Notes: a model not told the origin generated them from the letters alone. 30,628 nt of DNA from an uncultured Actinomycetes bacterium (GCA_903951185.1 CAJBBC010000118.1:1-30628); one strand, 5' to 3'; positions 7,647 through 15,889 are shown, counted from the first letter of the stretch. A program made the numbers and translations.

Positions 7647-8045
7647 TTAATTATTTTTACCTGGTCGAAAAGAAAGTATTGAAGCAGTCGTGGCATTTAA
7701 TGAATCAATTGTTTTCCGAGAATTTTTCACGCTTTTCAGTTTTGCCACAGCAATTCCGACAAAAATTAGTGCAGTTACGAATAGTAGCCCGCCAGATATA
7801 AAGAATCCGGTAGAGGTCGCCATTTCAAAAGTTTCACTAACCCAGAATCCAATAGCAATGAAAAGAAAGATAATTCCTAAATTAACCATGGCTAGCGCCA
7901 AGATAAAAAGTACGGAAGATCTAGCGATGTTTTTAAGTGCTTCGATTAATTCAGCTTTAGCCAATTCGATGTGACCACGAACAAGGGTCGTTAGATTTTC
8001 AGTAATCGAATTGATTATCGCGGTAAGACCTTTATCTTGTTCCAT
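7647..8045 (-). CDS. Holin-X-like (Phage_holin_3_6) membrane protein
   Basis: This 132-residue protein has an amphipathic N-terminal helix (TTLVRGHIELAKAELIEAL) followed by two transmembrane helices (about residues 47-72 and 82-105). That is the layout of the actinobacterial Holin-X family. The family name is historical; most members are chromosomal, and no phage genes are nearby. In M. tuberculosis a similar protein (Rv3669) lies between acs and marP, so the association is conserved but the position has shifted. It diverges from the permease gene at 8163 across a 117-base gap. Molecular function unknown. Confidence 0.82.
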   Translation of the reverse strand: MEQDKGLTAIINSITENLTTLVRGHIELAKAELIEALKNIARSSVLFILALAMVNLGIIFLFIAIGFWVSETFEMATSTGFFISGGLLFVTALIFVGIAVAKLKSVKNSRKTIDSLNATTASILSFRPGKNN

Positions 8046-8111
8046 ACCAACAGATTACTGGCTGTTTGACCTGCATAAAAATTGTGTGGTTTTAGGTAAG
8101 ATTTGTAATGG

Positions 8112-8161
8112 AGTGCTGGGAAGTCTGGTCGGCGAATTATTAATGCCTATCTAGGAGCACT
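8112..8161 (+). promoter_or_regulatory. Hairpin leader upstream of the ArsB/SLC13-like permease, enclosing the ribosome site
   Basis: AGTGCT (8112-8117) is a perfect complement of AGCACT (8156-8161). The second arm begins inside the Shine-Dalgarno AGGAG (8153-8157) and ends just before the ATG at 8163. The enclosed 38 bases include GGGAAGTCTGGT and a small GGCG/TGCC pairing. Such a stem could control access to the ribosome site. The GGGAA..GGT core recalls part of a cobalamin riboswitch, but the rest of that structure is absent. I do not know a family that matches. Confidence 0.45.
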
Positions 8162-8162
8162 T

Positions 8163-9443
8163 ATGTTAATCGTTGCAGCCGTTGCTATTTTTGTTACCGC
8201 TTACTTTTTTATCGCAACTGAGAAATTCAACCGAGTAGCCGTCGTTTCAGCAGGTGCTGCGGCAATGGTTGTGATTGGCGCAGTTGGCGCTGATGAAATT
8301 TTCTATAGCCATGAAACCGGTATTGACTGGAATGTAATTTTCTTGCTGCTTGGCATGATGATTATTGTTGGTGTAATTCATAAAACTGGGTTATTTGAAT
8401 TCTTAGCTATTAAAGCAATTCAGGCGGCTAAAGGTAAGCCGCGAGCAACTTTTGTTTACATTTTACTTTTAGTTGCATTCGCAAGTGCACTACTTGATAA
8501 CGTAACAACAATTTTATTAGCTGTCCCGATGACTTTTTTAGTTACAAAATATTTGAATGTTAAAGCAATTCCATTTATTTTGTCTGAAATTTTTATAAGT
8601 AATATCGGTGGTGCTGCAACACTGATTGGGGATCCACCCAACATTATTATCGCGAGTAAAGCTGATTTAAGTTTCAACTCATTTCTCATTCATATGACGC
8701 CCGTTGTAATAGTTGTTTTAGCGGTAATCATCCCTTTTTTGGTATTTGTCTTTAGAAAAGAATTAGTTAATAAACCGAGTGATCGAGTTCAAGCGATGAA
8801 TCTTAAAGCCAAAGATTTCATTACTGATTTTGTTCTACTTAAAAAGAGTTTGATCGTACTTTCAATAGTTATGGTGGCATTTGTTACGCACACAATCACA
8901 CATATCGAACCATCACTAATAGCGATGCTGGGTGCAGGAGTTCTTATTTTTAGCGCAAAGTTAAAAGTGGATGACTATGTGAATGATGTTGAGTGGGAAA
9001 CACTTATCTTCTTTGCTGGTCTTTTTGTTATGGTTGGTGCGCTAGTACACGTTGGGGCTTTAAAAATAGTTGCTGACAGTATCGGAAATTATGTTGGGGG
9101 CAATGCTGGATTAGCTGCTGGAATTTTAGTTGTGCTTTCCGCTGTGTTATCTGGTGTAGTCGATAACATTCCTTATGTTGCGAGTATGTCACCGGTGGTT
9201 ATACAACTTAATGAAACAATCCCAACAATCACTAATGATGGCCTTTGGTGGGCACTTGCTCTTGGCGCTGACTTTGGCGGCAATTTAACTATCGTTGGGG
9301 CGAGCGCAAATGTCGTTGGAATTGGATTAGCGGCTGCTCGAGGCGAAAAAATCTCGTTTATGTATTTTCTAAAATTTGGGTTACCAGTGACGTTTATTTC
9401 TATTGCAATTGCACTGCCGTACGTATTAATTAGATACTTTTAA
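8163..9443 (+). CDS. ArsB/NhaD-type (SLC13/IT superfamily) anion or cation permease
   Basis: This 426-residue integral membrane protein has about 11-12 hydrophobic segments. It carries the two inverted-repeat signature loops of the ion-transporter superfamily: ALLDNVTTILLAVP with IGDPPNIII in the first half, and GVVDNIPYVASM with GADFGGNLTIVGASANV in the second. These loops form the substrate and sodium site in known members. Candidate substrates are arsenite, sodium/proton or small carboxylates; the sequence does not decide. It is the only plus-strand gene between 1 and 15.9 kb, and its stop abuts the stop of acs. A strong AGGAG precedes the ATG and sits within a hairpin leader. Proximity to acs makes an organic acid attractive, but that is inference. 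Confidence 0.88.
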   Translation: MLIVAAVAIFVTAYFFIATEKFNRVAVVSAGAAAMVVIGAVGADEIFYSHETGIDWNVIFLLLGMMIIVGVIHKTGLFEFLAIKAIQAAKGKPRATFVYILLLVAFASALLDNVTTILLAVPMTFLVTKYLNVKAIPFILSEIFISNIGGAATLIGDPPNIIIASKADLSFNSFLIHMTPVVIVVLAVIIPFLVFVFRKELVNKPSDRVQAMNLKAKDFITDFVLLKKSLIVLSIVMVAFVTHTITHIEPSLIAMLGAGVLIFSAKLKVDDYVNDVEWETLIFFAGLFVMVGALVHVGALKIVADSIGNYVGGNAGLAAGILVVLSAVLSGVVDNIPYVASMSPVVIQLNETIPTITNDGLWWALALGADFGGNLTIVGASANVVGIGLAAARGEKISFMYFLKFGLPVTFISIAIALPYVLIRYF

Positions 9444-11402
9444 TTAATCCTCGGTAGTAGTTGCACTTAGGCCAGCACTAATTAAATTCATAACTGCTGA
9501 ATCAGCAAGTGTGGTTACGTCACCAAGAGTTCGGTTTTCTGCAACATCTCGAAGTAATCGACGCATGATTTTGCCTGATCTTGTTTTAGGCAATTCGGGC
9601 ACAATCATAATTTGTCGAGGCTTTGCGATTGCGCCGATTTCTTTTGCCACATGATCGCGTAAAGTTTTTGCGACATCTGGCCCATCAACTGAGCCAGCTC
9701 GTAAAATTACAAACGCAACAATTCCCTGTCCAGTCATTTCGTCGTTAGCTCCAACTACTGCTGCTTCGGCCACCATTGGGTGCGAAACGAGTGCTGATTC
9801 AACTTCGGTTGTAGATATCCGGTGACCAGAAACATTCATTACGTCATCGACTCGACCAAGTAACCAAATTGCGCCGTCAGTATCCCACTTTGCGCCGTCA
9901 CCTGCGAAATATTTTCCTTCAAATTTTGACCAGTAGTTTTCTCGGAATCTTTCCATGTCACCCCAAATACCGCGCAACATACCTGGCCAAGGTTTAGTTA
10001 AAGATAAATACCCGGCATGACCATTGTGACTAAGTACTTCACCGCTTTCATTTAAAATTTCAGCGCTAATTCCTGGCAGCGGACGCATAGCCGAACCTGG
10101 TTTGCAATCTGTAACGCCAGGCAGTGGGCTAATCATGATTCCGCCAGTTTCGGTTTGCCACCAAGTGTCAACGATTGGACATTTACCGGCACCAATCGTT
10201 TCGCGATACCAAATCCATGCTTCAGGGTTAATCGATTCACCAACACTGCCAAGAAGTCGCAGACTAGATAGATTATGTGCAGCTGGGAACTCGTCACCCC
10301 ACTTCATAAATGTTCTAATTGCTGTTGGCGCAGTGTAAAGAATTGTTACGCCATATTTTTCAACTATTTCCCACCAACGTGCTTTATGCGGAGTATCAGG
10401 AGTTCCTTCATAAATTACTTGGGTGGCGCCGTTTGAAGTTGGGCCGTAAGCAACGTATGAGTGTCCAGTAATCCAACCGACATCAGCGGTGCACCAATAG
10501 ATATCAGTGGCTGGTTTGATATCAAATACAACATTATGTGTGTAGGAAACTTGTGTTAAATACCCGCCAGTTGTGTGCAAAATCCCTTTAGGTTTACCAG
10601 TTGTGCCTGAAGTGTAAAGAATGAATAGCGGGTGTTCTGCATCAAAAAACTCTGGGTTGTGTGCAGTGGATTGGGTATCAACGACTTCATCCCACCAAAC
10701 ATCACGTTTCGCATCCCAGCTAACTTCTTGAGCTGTTCGCTTAACTACAAGTACTTTTTGGACAAAAGCTAAATCTTTTACCGCTTCATCTACTGCGGAC
10801 TTCAGTGCAAAAGCAGACCCTTTACGAAAACCACCATCAGATGTAATTACGTGGGTTGCATTCGCATCTTCTATTCGGCTACGCAAAGCTTCAGCTGAGA
10901 AACCACCGAAAACAACGGAGTGGGTGGCGCCAATTCGAGCGCAAGCCAGCATTGCAATTACGGCTTGCGGAATCATTGGCATGTAAATTGCGACCCGGTC
11001 GCCTGACTTAATTCCTAGTTGCGTTAAACCGTTAGCTGCTTGGCAAACTCGATCTTTTAATTGCTGATAGGTAATAGTTTCGGAGTCTCCGGGTTCACCT
11101 TCAAAATAAAATGCAATACGGTCGCCGTTACCGTTTTCTACATGTCGATCGACACAATTAACCGCAACGTTTAATTTTCCGCCAACAAACCATTTAGAAA
11201 CTGGAGCATCTGACCAATCTAAAGTTTGTTGCCAGCGAGTGTCCCACTGCAATCGGTCTGCTTGTTCATCCCAGAATTCAAGTGGATTATTTTGCGCCTG
11301 TTCGTAAAGTTCTTTCTTTGCATTAGCTTGGTTGGCAAATTCACGACTTGGTGGAAACAAACGTGTTTCAGTTGCCAAAATTTCTAAAGCTTCATCACTC
11401 AC
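9444..11402 (-). CDS. acs: Acetyl-CoA synthetase (AMP-forming)
   Basis: The 652-residue enzyme makes acetyl-CoA from acetate, ATP and CoA through acetyl-AMP. It is full length for Acs. The AMP-binding motif YTSGTTGKPKG is at 263-273, the acetate-pocket stretch DTWWQTETGG is intact, and the C-terminal PKTRSGKIMRR carries Lys611, the residue equivalent to the one regulated by acetylation. Translation begins at GTG 11402 with AAGGA about six bases upstream. A TTGACG element at 11454-11459 may be the -35 of its own promoter, though the -10 is unclear. It follows marP by 68 bases on the same strand, as in the M. tuberculosis Rv3667-Rv3671c neighbourhood. Confidence 0.98.
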   Translation of the reverse strand: MSDEALEILATETRLFPPSREFANQANAKKELYEQAQNNPLEFWDEQADRLQWDTRWQQTLDWSDAPVSKWFVGGKLNVAVNCVDRHVENGNGDRIAFYFEGEPGDSETITYQQLKDRVCQAANGLTQLGIKSGDRVAIYMPMIPQAVIAMLACARIGATHSVVFGGFSAEALRSRIEDANATHVITSDGGFRKGSAFALKSAVDEAVKDLAFVQKVLVVKRTAQEVSWDAKRDVWWDEVVDTQSTAHNPEFFDAEHPLFILYTSGTTGKPKGILHTTGGYLTQVSYTHNVVFDIKPATDIYWCTADVGWITGHSYVAYGPTSNGATQVIYEGTPDTPHKARWWEIVEKYGVTILYTAPTAIRTFMKWGDEFPAAHNLSSLRLLGSVGESINPEAWIWYRETIGAGKCPIVDTWWQTETGGIMISPLPGVTDCKPGSAMRPLPGISAEILNESGEVLSHNGHAGYLSLTKPWPGMLRGIWGDMERFRENYWSKFEGKYFAGDGAKWDTDGAIWLLGRVDDVMNVSGHRISTTEVESALVSHPMVAEAAVVGANDEMTGQGIVAFVILRAGSVDGPDVAKTLRDHVAKEIGAIAKPRQIMIVPELPKTRSGKIMRRLLRDVAENRTLGDVTTLADSAVMNLISAGLSATTTED

Positions 11403-11470
11403 AGAAAATCCTTAAACTGATCGATATTCAATAGTTGCTCGTTTTCCAAATTTCGTCAATGCTGTGCTAA

Positions 11471-12673
11471 CTATTCGATTGGAATACATTCACCGGTGTC
11501 TGCAGACTCAGTCACATTTTCGCCTGATTCCAAGGCGCGTCTTAGTTCAGCATTAGTTAATGCGTACCCGATGGAAACTTCAGTTGCTGAAGCAGCGAAA
11601 ATAACTCCAGTTAATTGTCCCAAGTCATTAATAAGTGCTGCTCCAGAGTCACCTTGTTTAACATCGGCTCTAAGCACATACAACTCTCGGCTGAATTGTC
11701 CTAGGCCGTAAATATTTGAATCGACCGAACTTGCTACCGCTTTAACTCGAGCCGGCACCATCGATAGTGAACCGCCACCCGGAAATCCAGCTACGACTGC
11801 CATGTCATTACGTTGTAAGTCTTCACCAAAAGTTAAAGCTGGTGCTGTCAATTTAGTTGTTCTTATTAAAGCTAAATCAACGTCGGGATTAAAGTAAATA
11901 ACTTTGCCAGATACGGCTTTGCCTTTGCCGCCAATTCGAACATTTGGTTTTGTTATTCCGGCGACTACGTGTGCATTAGTGACTACTAAATTATCGCTAA
12001 TCACAAATCCACTACCTGAAAGTTTTGTATTACATTCTTCAGAAATACTTTCAATACGTGCAACTGATTTAATTGCCTCGGCAATATTTTCATTAGCTAA
12101 AATTGCAGCATCTGGCTCTGATACATCCGGACCAACAATTGCATTAATTGCAACTTCTGGAAGTTGCGATGTGATCACAAATGATCGAGCGGCTTCCGCG
12201 TAATCTCTAAGTTCGTTTGGCGCTAACTCATCTAATTTGGCAATTACAGTTGAGTCATTAATTTCAGCAGTGATTCTTGATACCGGAAGTCCGCTTAAGA
12301 ATCCGCTAATTAACCAAACGACTAATGCCCAAGTCACAATGGCAAAACCAGATCCAGTTATTTTGTTTAGTAACTTAATTGGCCCGCGGGCTATCAATCG
12401 TTGAGTGAAAGCTCCGATTATTGCGCCGACTGCGCTACCGAGAAATATTCCGACCAGAAAAATAATTGAAGTAATAGTTATTCGTTTTGCATTAACTTCA
12501 TTTGATGCGCCATAAATCACGTCAAGCGATGAGTTAGCGATCCAAATACCAAGTAGTAATCCAGCTACTGAAAATATTCCCAGAATGAGACCGCGACGCC
12601 AGCCGTTGTAAACACTTATTAGCGCAAAGACGATTAATGCATAATCTAAATAAGTGAAACTCATAGTTAACAT
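11471..12673 (-). CDS. marP: MarP-type membrane serine protease (CvpA domain plus trypsin-like domain)
   Basis: This 400-residue protein has four hydrophobic helices in a CvpA/colicin-V-production-like N-terminus (about 5-130), a linker, and a periplasmic chymotrypsin-fold domain (about 200-400). The catalytic triad is visible as His235 in TNAHV, Asp266 in DVDLALI and Ser343 in KQGDSGAA. Two cysteines, 214 and 396, flank the protease domain and match the disulfide known in M. tuberculosis MarP (Rv3671c), where it supports activity under acid and oxidative stress. Start could be ATG 12673 or 12664; neither has a strong ribosome site, but 12673 lies seven bases after the NUDIX stop and suggests coupling. 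Confidence 0.93.
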   Translation of the reverse strand: MLTMSFTYLDYALIVFALISVYNGWRRGLILGIFSVAGLLLGIWIANSSLDVIYGASNEVNAKRITITSIIFLVGIFLGSAVGAIIGAFTQRLIARGPIKLLNKITGSGFAIVTWALVVWLISGFLSGLPVSRITAEINDSTVIAKLDELAPNELRDYAEAARSFVITSQLPEVAINAIVGPDVSEPDAAILANENIAEAIKSVARIESISEECNTKLSGSGFVISDNLVVTNAHVVAGITKPNVRIGGKGKAVSGKVIYFNPDVDLALIRTTKLTAPALTFGEDLQRNDMAVVAGFPGGGSLSMVPARVKAVASSVDSNIYGLGQFSRELYVLRADVKQGDSGAALINDLGQLTGVIFAASATEVSIGYALTNAELRRALESGENVTESADTGECIPIE

Positions 12674-12679
12674 TTCTGG

Positions 12680-13306
12680 TTAATTAAAATCTATTTCGTG
12701 AAGAACTGACTGATCCCATTCTTGCGCAACACCAGCAAGATCTAATAGTGCAGACACTAAGCCACCAGTGAAACCCCAAATAACAAGTTCATTAACTTTG
12801 AATGCTGGCCCCAAGAAACCTGACCTGGTCTTAACAGTCACCCGGTTTCGTGGATCTACTAATTCATCAATCGGTATCCGGTGAACACCAGCAACTTCGT
12901 TGACATCGATATCAACTATTTCGTGCGGTGACTCCCACCAGGCGACTACTGGAGTTACCGCAACTTTTGATGGTGGCAGCCAAAGTTGCGGCAAGCTCGC
13001 AACAATCCGAATACTTTGCGGGTTCAATCCGATTTCTTCTTGAGCTTCGCGTATCGCGGTTTCAACTAATGAATTATCGACATCTTCAACATGTCCACCC
13101 GGAAAAGCAGGTTGGCCTGGGTGGTCAATTAAGTGAGCTGCCCGCTCAATAATAAGTAATTCACCTGTTGATCCATTTGGGCCAAATAAAATCAATACGG
13201 CTGCATTACGTTCAAAATTCTCTGGAATTTGAAATCTGGAAAATTGTTCGCGAGTTACATTTTGTAATTGGGTTTCAAAATTCTCAAACCAGCTAGGGAT
13301 GCTCAT
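12680..13306 (-). CDS. NUDIX hydrolase, NudL/CoA-pyrophosphatase type
   Basis: This 208-residue protein has the Nudix box at residues 71-94, starting GHVEDVD and ending REAQEEIGL. It is preceded by HLIDHPGQPAFPGG, which matches the UPF0035 signature (LRxHxGxxxFPGG) of coenzyme A diphosphatases. The likely reaction cleaves CoA or acyl-CoA to 3',5'-ADP and phosphopantetheine, with Mg or Mn bound by the REAQEE glutamates. The box has one extra residue in its first half relative to the generic consensus, as usual in this subfamily. Its ATG overlaps the stop of nth as ATGA. The genomic position matches Rv3672c; the TlpA-like thioredoxin that separates the two genes in mycobacteria is absent. Confidence 0.92.
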   Translation of the reverse strand: MSIPSWFENFETQLQNVTREQFSRFQIPENFERNAAVLILFGPNGSTGELLIIERAAHLIDHPGQPAFPGGHVEDVDNSLVETAIREAQEEIGLNPQSIRIVASLPQLWLPPSKVAVTPVVAWWESPHEIVDIDVNEVAGVHRIPIDELVDPRNRVTVKTRSGFLGPAFKVNELVIWGFTGGLVSALLDLAGVAQEWDQSVLHEIDFN

Positions 13307-14001
13307 ACTTCTTCACCAAACTTTAAAAGTTTTGTAGCTTCAACTTTGTCAATAGGTCCAATGCCAAATGCAGGACAAAGTTTTGCAACTGGACAAGCAC
13401 CACATGCCGGTTTACGCGAATGACATATTCTGCGTCCGAAAAAAATAAGTCGGTGATTTAACAATGTCCAGTCGCTTGGATCAAATATTTCCATTAAGTC
13501 GTATTCCACTTTGACTGGATCGGTGTGTGCAGTCCAACCAAGTCGCCGAGCAATTCGACCTACATGTGTGTCAACGGTAATTCCAGGAACACTAAATGCA
13601 TTACTTAAAACAACATTTGCAGTTTTACGTCCGACACCTGGCAGCTTTACTAATTCAGCTAACTCACCAGGAACTTTTCCTTGATGATTTTCTAAAATTG
13701 CACTTGCTAAACCTTGTATCGATGTTGCTTTATTTCGATAAAAGCCGGTTGACTTGATGACGTCTTCTAAATCAGCTCTAGGTGCACTTGCAAGTTTTTC
13801 AACAGTTGGATATTTCTTGAATAATTCTGGTGTTACTTGATTCACTCTTTTATCCGTGCACTGAGCGCTTAATACTGTGGCAACCAATAATTCGAGGGGA
13901 TTTTTGAAATTCAATTCGCATTTGGCGTCTGGAAATACTTCGGCAAGTTTTTCATTAATTTTTTTTGCTCGCCGAATAAGTACAGAACGGGTTTCAGTCA
14001 A
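13303..14001 (-). CDS. nth: Endonuclease III (DNA glycosylase/AP lyase)
   Basis: This 232-residue base-excision repair enzyme removes oxidised pyrimidines and cuts at the abasic site. It carries the helix-hairpin-helix LPGVGRKTA (120-128) with catalytic Lys126, the catalytic Asp144 in TVDTHVGR, and the 4Fe-4S ligands Cys193-x6-Cys200-x2-Cys203-x5-Cys209. All catalytic residues are present and length is normal. It lies 36 bases downstream of crp and overlaps the NUDIX gene by four bases, so it is co-transcribed with at least that gene. The order crp-nth-nudix-marP is conserved in actinobacteria. Confidence 0.98.
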   Translation of the reverse strand: MTETRSVLIRRAKKINEKLAEVFPDAKCELNFKNPLELLVATVLSAQCTDKRVNQVTPELFKKYPTVEKLASAPRADLEDVIKSTGFYRNKATSIQGLASAILENHQGKVPGELAELVKLPGVGRKTANVVLSNAFSVPGITVDTHVGRIARRLGWTAHTDPVKVEYDLMEIFDPSDWTLLNHRLIFFGRRICHSRKPACGACPVAKLCPAFGIGPIDKVEATKLLKFGEEV

Positions 14002-14037
14002 TTAACTAACCTGGATTTTCAATTACTTAAAATCAAA

Positions 14038-14712
14038 TTATTTTGCGCGCTTACTCAGGCGTTCAAGATCAAGTAAATCAACTGACCGGGTCTCTAACTT
14101 AATCCAGCCTCGACTAGCAAAATCTGCTAATGCTTTGTTAACTGTTTCGCGCGATGCTCCAACTAGTTGGGCAAGTTCTTCTTGTGTTAAGTCATGGTGC
14201 ACCGAAATACCAGTGCTTGATTTGACACCAAATTTTTCACCAAGTTCGAGTAGTGCTTTGGCGACTCGGCCTGGTACATCTGCAAAAACTAAATCAGACA
14301 TGATTTCACTATTGCGGCGCAAGCGATGCGCTAATGCTTGCAACAGAGCTTGAGCAACTTCTGGTCGACCTTCAAGCCACGGTTTAAGATCGGTGTTACC
14401 TAAGCCAAGAACTTCTGAATCTGTAACCGCAATTGCAGTTGAAGTGCGTGGACCTGGATCAAATAAAGATAACTCGCCAAACATATCGCCCGGACCAAGA
14501 ACCATCAAAACTGATTCACGGCCGTCGCCCGAAGCATGACTTAATTTAATTTTTCCTGATTTAACTAAATAAAGTCGATCACCAGCTTGACCCTCTTGAA
14601 AAAGGATCTGACCTTTTTTAACAATCTGCGCTGCCATTGACTCACGTAGTGATGCAGCTGCTTCGTCATCTAGCGCTTTGAATAAGGGCGCAGCACGTAA
14701 ATTTTCATCCAT
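14038..14712 (-). CDS. crp: Crp/Fnr-family cAMP-responsive regulator
   Basis: I choose ATG 14712 (224 residues) because GGAGG sits seven bases before it; an in-frame ATG at 14727 would have that site inside the coding region. The N-terminal cyclic-nucleotide domain shows the phosphate-binding cassette FGELSLFDPGPRTSTA (about residues 80-95), with Glu, Arg and Thr/Ser contacts to cAMP intact. The C-terminal winged helix-turn-helix includes LTQEELAQLVGASRETVNKA (about 171-190). It should be a dimeric global transcription regulator like M. tuberculosis Crp (Rv3676), which is the same length. It lies in a run of minus-strand genes after ridA (34-base gap). Confidence 0.96.
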   Translation of the reverse strand: MDENLRAAPLFKALDDEAAASLRESMAAQIVKKGQILFQEGQAGDRLYLVKSGKIKLSHASGDGRESVLMVLGPGDMFGELSLFDPGPRTSTAIAVTDSEVLGLGNTDLKPWLEGRPEVAQALLQALAHRLRRNSEIMSDLVFADVPGRVAKALLELGEKFGVKSSTGISVHHDLTQEELAQLVGASRETVNKALADFASRGWIKLETRSVDLLDLERLSKRAK

Positions 14713-14746
14713 TACAACGCCTCCCATTCGCTAACTTAAATATCAA

Positions 14747-15217
14747 CTAGTTCTTTACTTCGACAACCACTTCAACTTCAACTGGCGCGTTTAGCGGTAA
14801 AGCTGCCACACCAACTGCGGACCGGGCATGTGTTCCGGTATCACCGAAAGCTAGTGCAAATAAATTACTTGCTCCATTAACAACTGCCGGGATTGCAACA
14901 AAGTCTGGGGCGCCAGCAACAAAGCCAACAACTTTCACAACGCGCACAACTTTATCGAGATCACCAATAACTGATTTGATTGCAGCTAGAGCATTTAGTG
15001 CACATTGTTCAGCGCACTTTGCTGCTGTCTCTGGATCAACTTCGCCGCCAACTCGACCGGTGGCAATTAATTGACCAGCTATTGTAGGTAATTGTCCGGA
15101 GGTAAATACAAATGTTCCAGACTGCACGGCCGGCACATATGCGGCAACCGGGACAGCAACTTCTGGCAGGCTTAGGCCTTTACTTGCTAAGCGATCTTCA
15201 ACAGCACTCATGTTCAC
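14747..15217 (-). CDS. RidA-family (YjgF/UK114) protein
   Basis: This is a 156-residue protein counted from GTG 15217, or 154 from ATG 15211, which is also plausible; both follow directly after the stop of the DUF4177 gene, so translation is coupled. RidA proteins hydrolyse reactive enamine/imine intermediates from PLP enzymes. The family C-terminal signature is present as HARSAVGVAALPLNAPVEVE. The arginine that binds the substrate carboxylate is kept, but the usual RSCVEV is RSAVGV, so the cysteine and the following glutamate are absent. That suggests a Rid subgroup with a different or lost activity. The position matches Rv3678c, upstream of crp; the metallo-beta-lactamase gene that intervenes in mycobacteria is missing. 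Confidence 0.9.
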   Translation of the reverse strand: MNMSAVEDRLASKGLSLPEVAVPVAAYVPAVQSGTFVFTSGQLPTIAGQLIATGRVGGEVDPETAAKCAEQCALNALAAIKSVIGDLDKVVRVVKVVGFVAGAPDFVAIPAVVNGASNLFALAFGDTGTHARSAVGVAALPLNAPVEVEVVVEVKN

Positions 15218-15373
15218 TCAATTCTTTGGACGTTTAAAGTAGGCGACTAGATTTTCGGAGTTCATACCTGGAATTACCGCAACCAGCTCCCAGCCATCTT
15301 CACCAAAATTATCAAGGATTGCTTTAGTGTTATGCACCAGTAAAGGTGCAGTTAAATACTCCCATTTAGTCAT
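15218..15373 (-). CDS. DUF4177 family small protein
   Basis: I found this 51-residue ORF by reading the gap between ridA and whiB. It begins MTKWEYLTAPLLVHN and contains GEDGWELVAV, the core motif of DUF4177 proteins, and ends in YFKRPKN. The family is small and soluble, of unknown function, and commonly encoded directly before ridA in actinobacteria (Rv3678A-type). The stop TGA is immediately followed by the GTG of ridA. The ribosome site is weak (AGAG). Confidence 0.88.
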   Translation of the reverse strand: MTKWEYLTAPLLVHNTKAILDNFGEDGWELVAVIPGMNSENLVAYFKRPKN

Positions 15374-15419
15374 AACGGAACTCTACGGCAAAAGTATTTA
15401 CAAGTAATAATCGCCTTAA

Positions 15420-15728
15420 TTAGGCACCATTTACGAATGCAACTGGATCAAGCCGCTCATAATTGCTGCGAGCTGACATCAGCAATTCCCGCCAAGATTC
15501 CACATTGGATCTGCGTCTTAGTAATGCGCGACGCTCACGTTCGGTCATGCCACCCCACACGCCGAATTCAATTTCGTTATCTAACGCATCAGCTAAACAC
15601 TCAGTTCGTACTGAACAACTGGCGCAAATTAACTTAACCCGATTTTGGGCTGCACCTTGAACAAAAAGTAGATCTGGGTCGGTAGTGCGGCAAGCTGCAT
15701 TTCGACTCCAATCTGCGTCCCACTTCAA
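15420..15728 (-). CDS. WhiB-family iron-sulfur transcription regulator (WhiB4-position)
   Basis: This 102-residue protein has the four WhiB cysteines, Cys13 and Cys35-x2-Cys38-x5-Cys44, which ligate a 4Fe-4S cluster. They are followed by the turn GVWGGMTERERRAL and a basic RRR patch for DNA or sigma-factor contacts. The start codon is TTG at 15728; a clear AGGAG lies eight bases upstream and the next downstream starts would cut off the first cysteine. Synteny (next to DUF4177/ridA/crp) points to the WhiB4 position of M. tuberculosis, but orthology among WhiB classes is not certain from sequence alone. Its promoter overlaps a 30-base palindrome (see 15803-15836). Confidence 0.95.
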   Translation of the reverse strand: MKWDADWSRNAACRTTDPDLLFVQGAAQNRVKLICASCSVRTECLADALDNEIEFGVWGGMTERERRALLRRRSNVESWRELLMSARSNYERLDPVAFVNGA

Positions 15729-15802
15729 CAGAGAAACTCCTAGCTAAATTAAGTTCGATGAAATCTGAGAACAACTCAGTTTCAAAGTCCAACTCTGTTA
15801 AC

Positions 15803-15836
15803 TATTTAGGTAAGTGACTACTGCTGTCAATACCTA
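15803..15836 (-). promoter_or_regulatory. whiB promoter overlapped by a nested inverted repeat
   Basis: On the minus strand TTGACA (15830-15825) is followed after 16 bases by TAAATA (15808-15803), a good sigma-70-like promoter, about 70 bases upstream of the whiB start. TAGGTA (15807-15812) and TACCTA (15831-15836) form an inverted repeat with an inner TGAC/GTCA pair, spanning exactly the -35 to -10 interval. This is where an operator would sit. Confidence 0.55.
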
Positions 15837-15889
15837 GTTTGCAACAATTTTCTTTGGGAATTAATTCACAAGGTCACTAGATTGGGCAC

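Noticed and set aside
7647..8045. Prophage remnant suggested by the holin-like name
   Set aside because: No other phage genes nearby; the Holin-X family is common on actinobacterial chromosomes.
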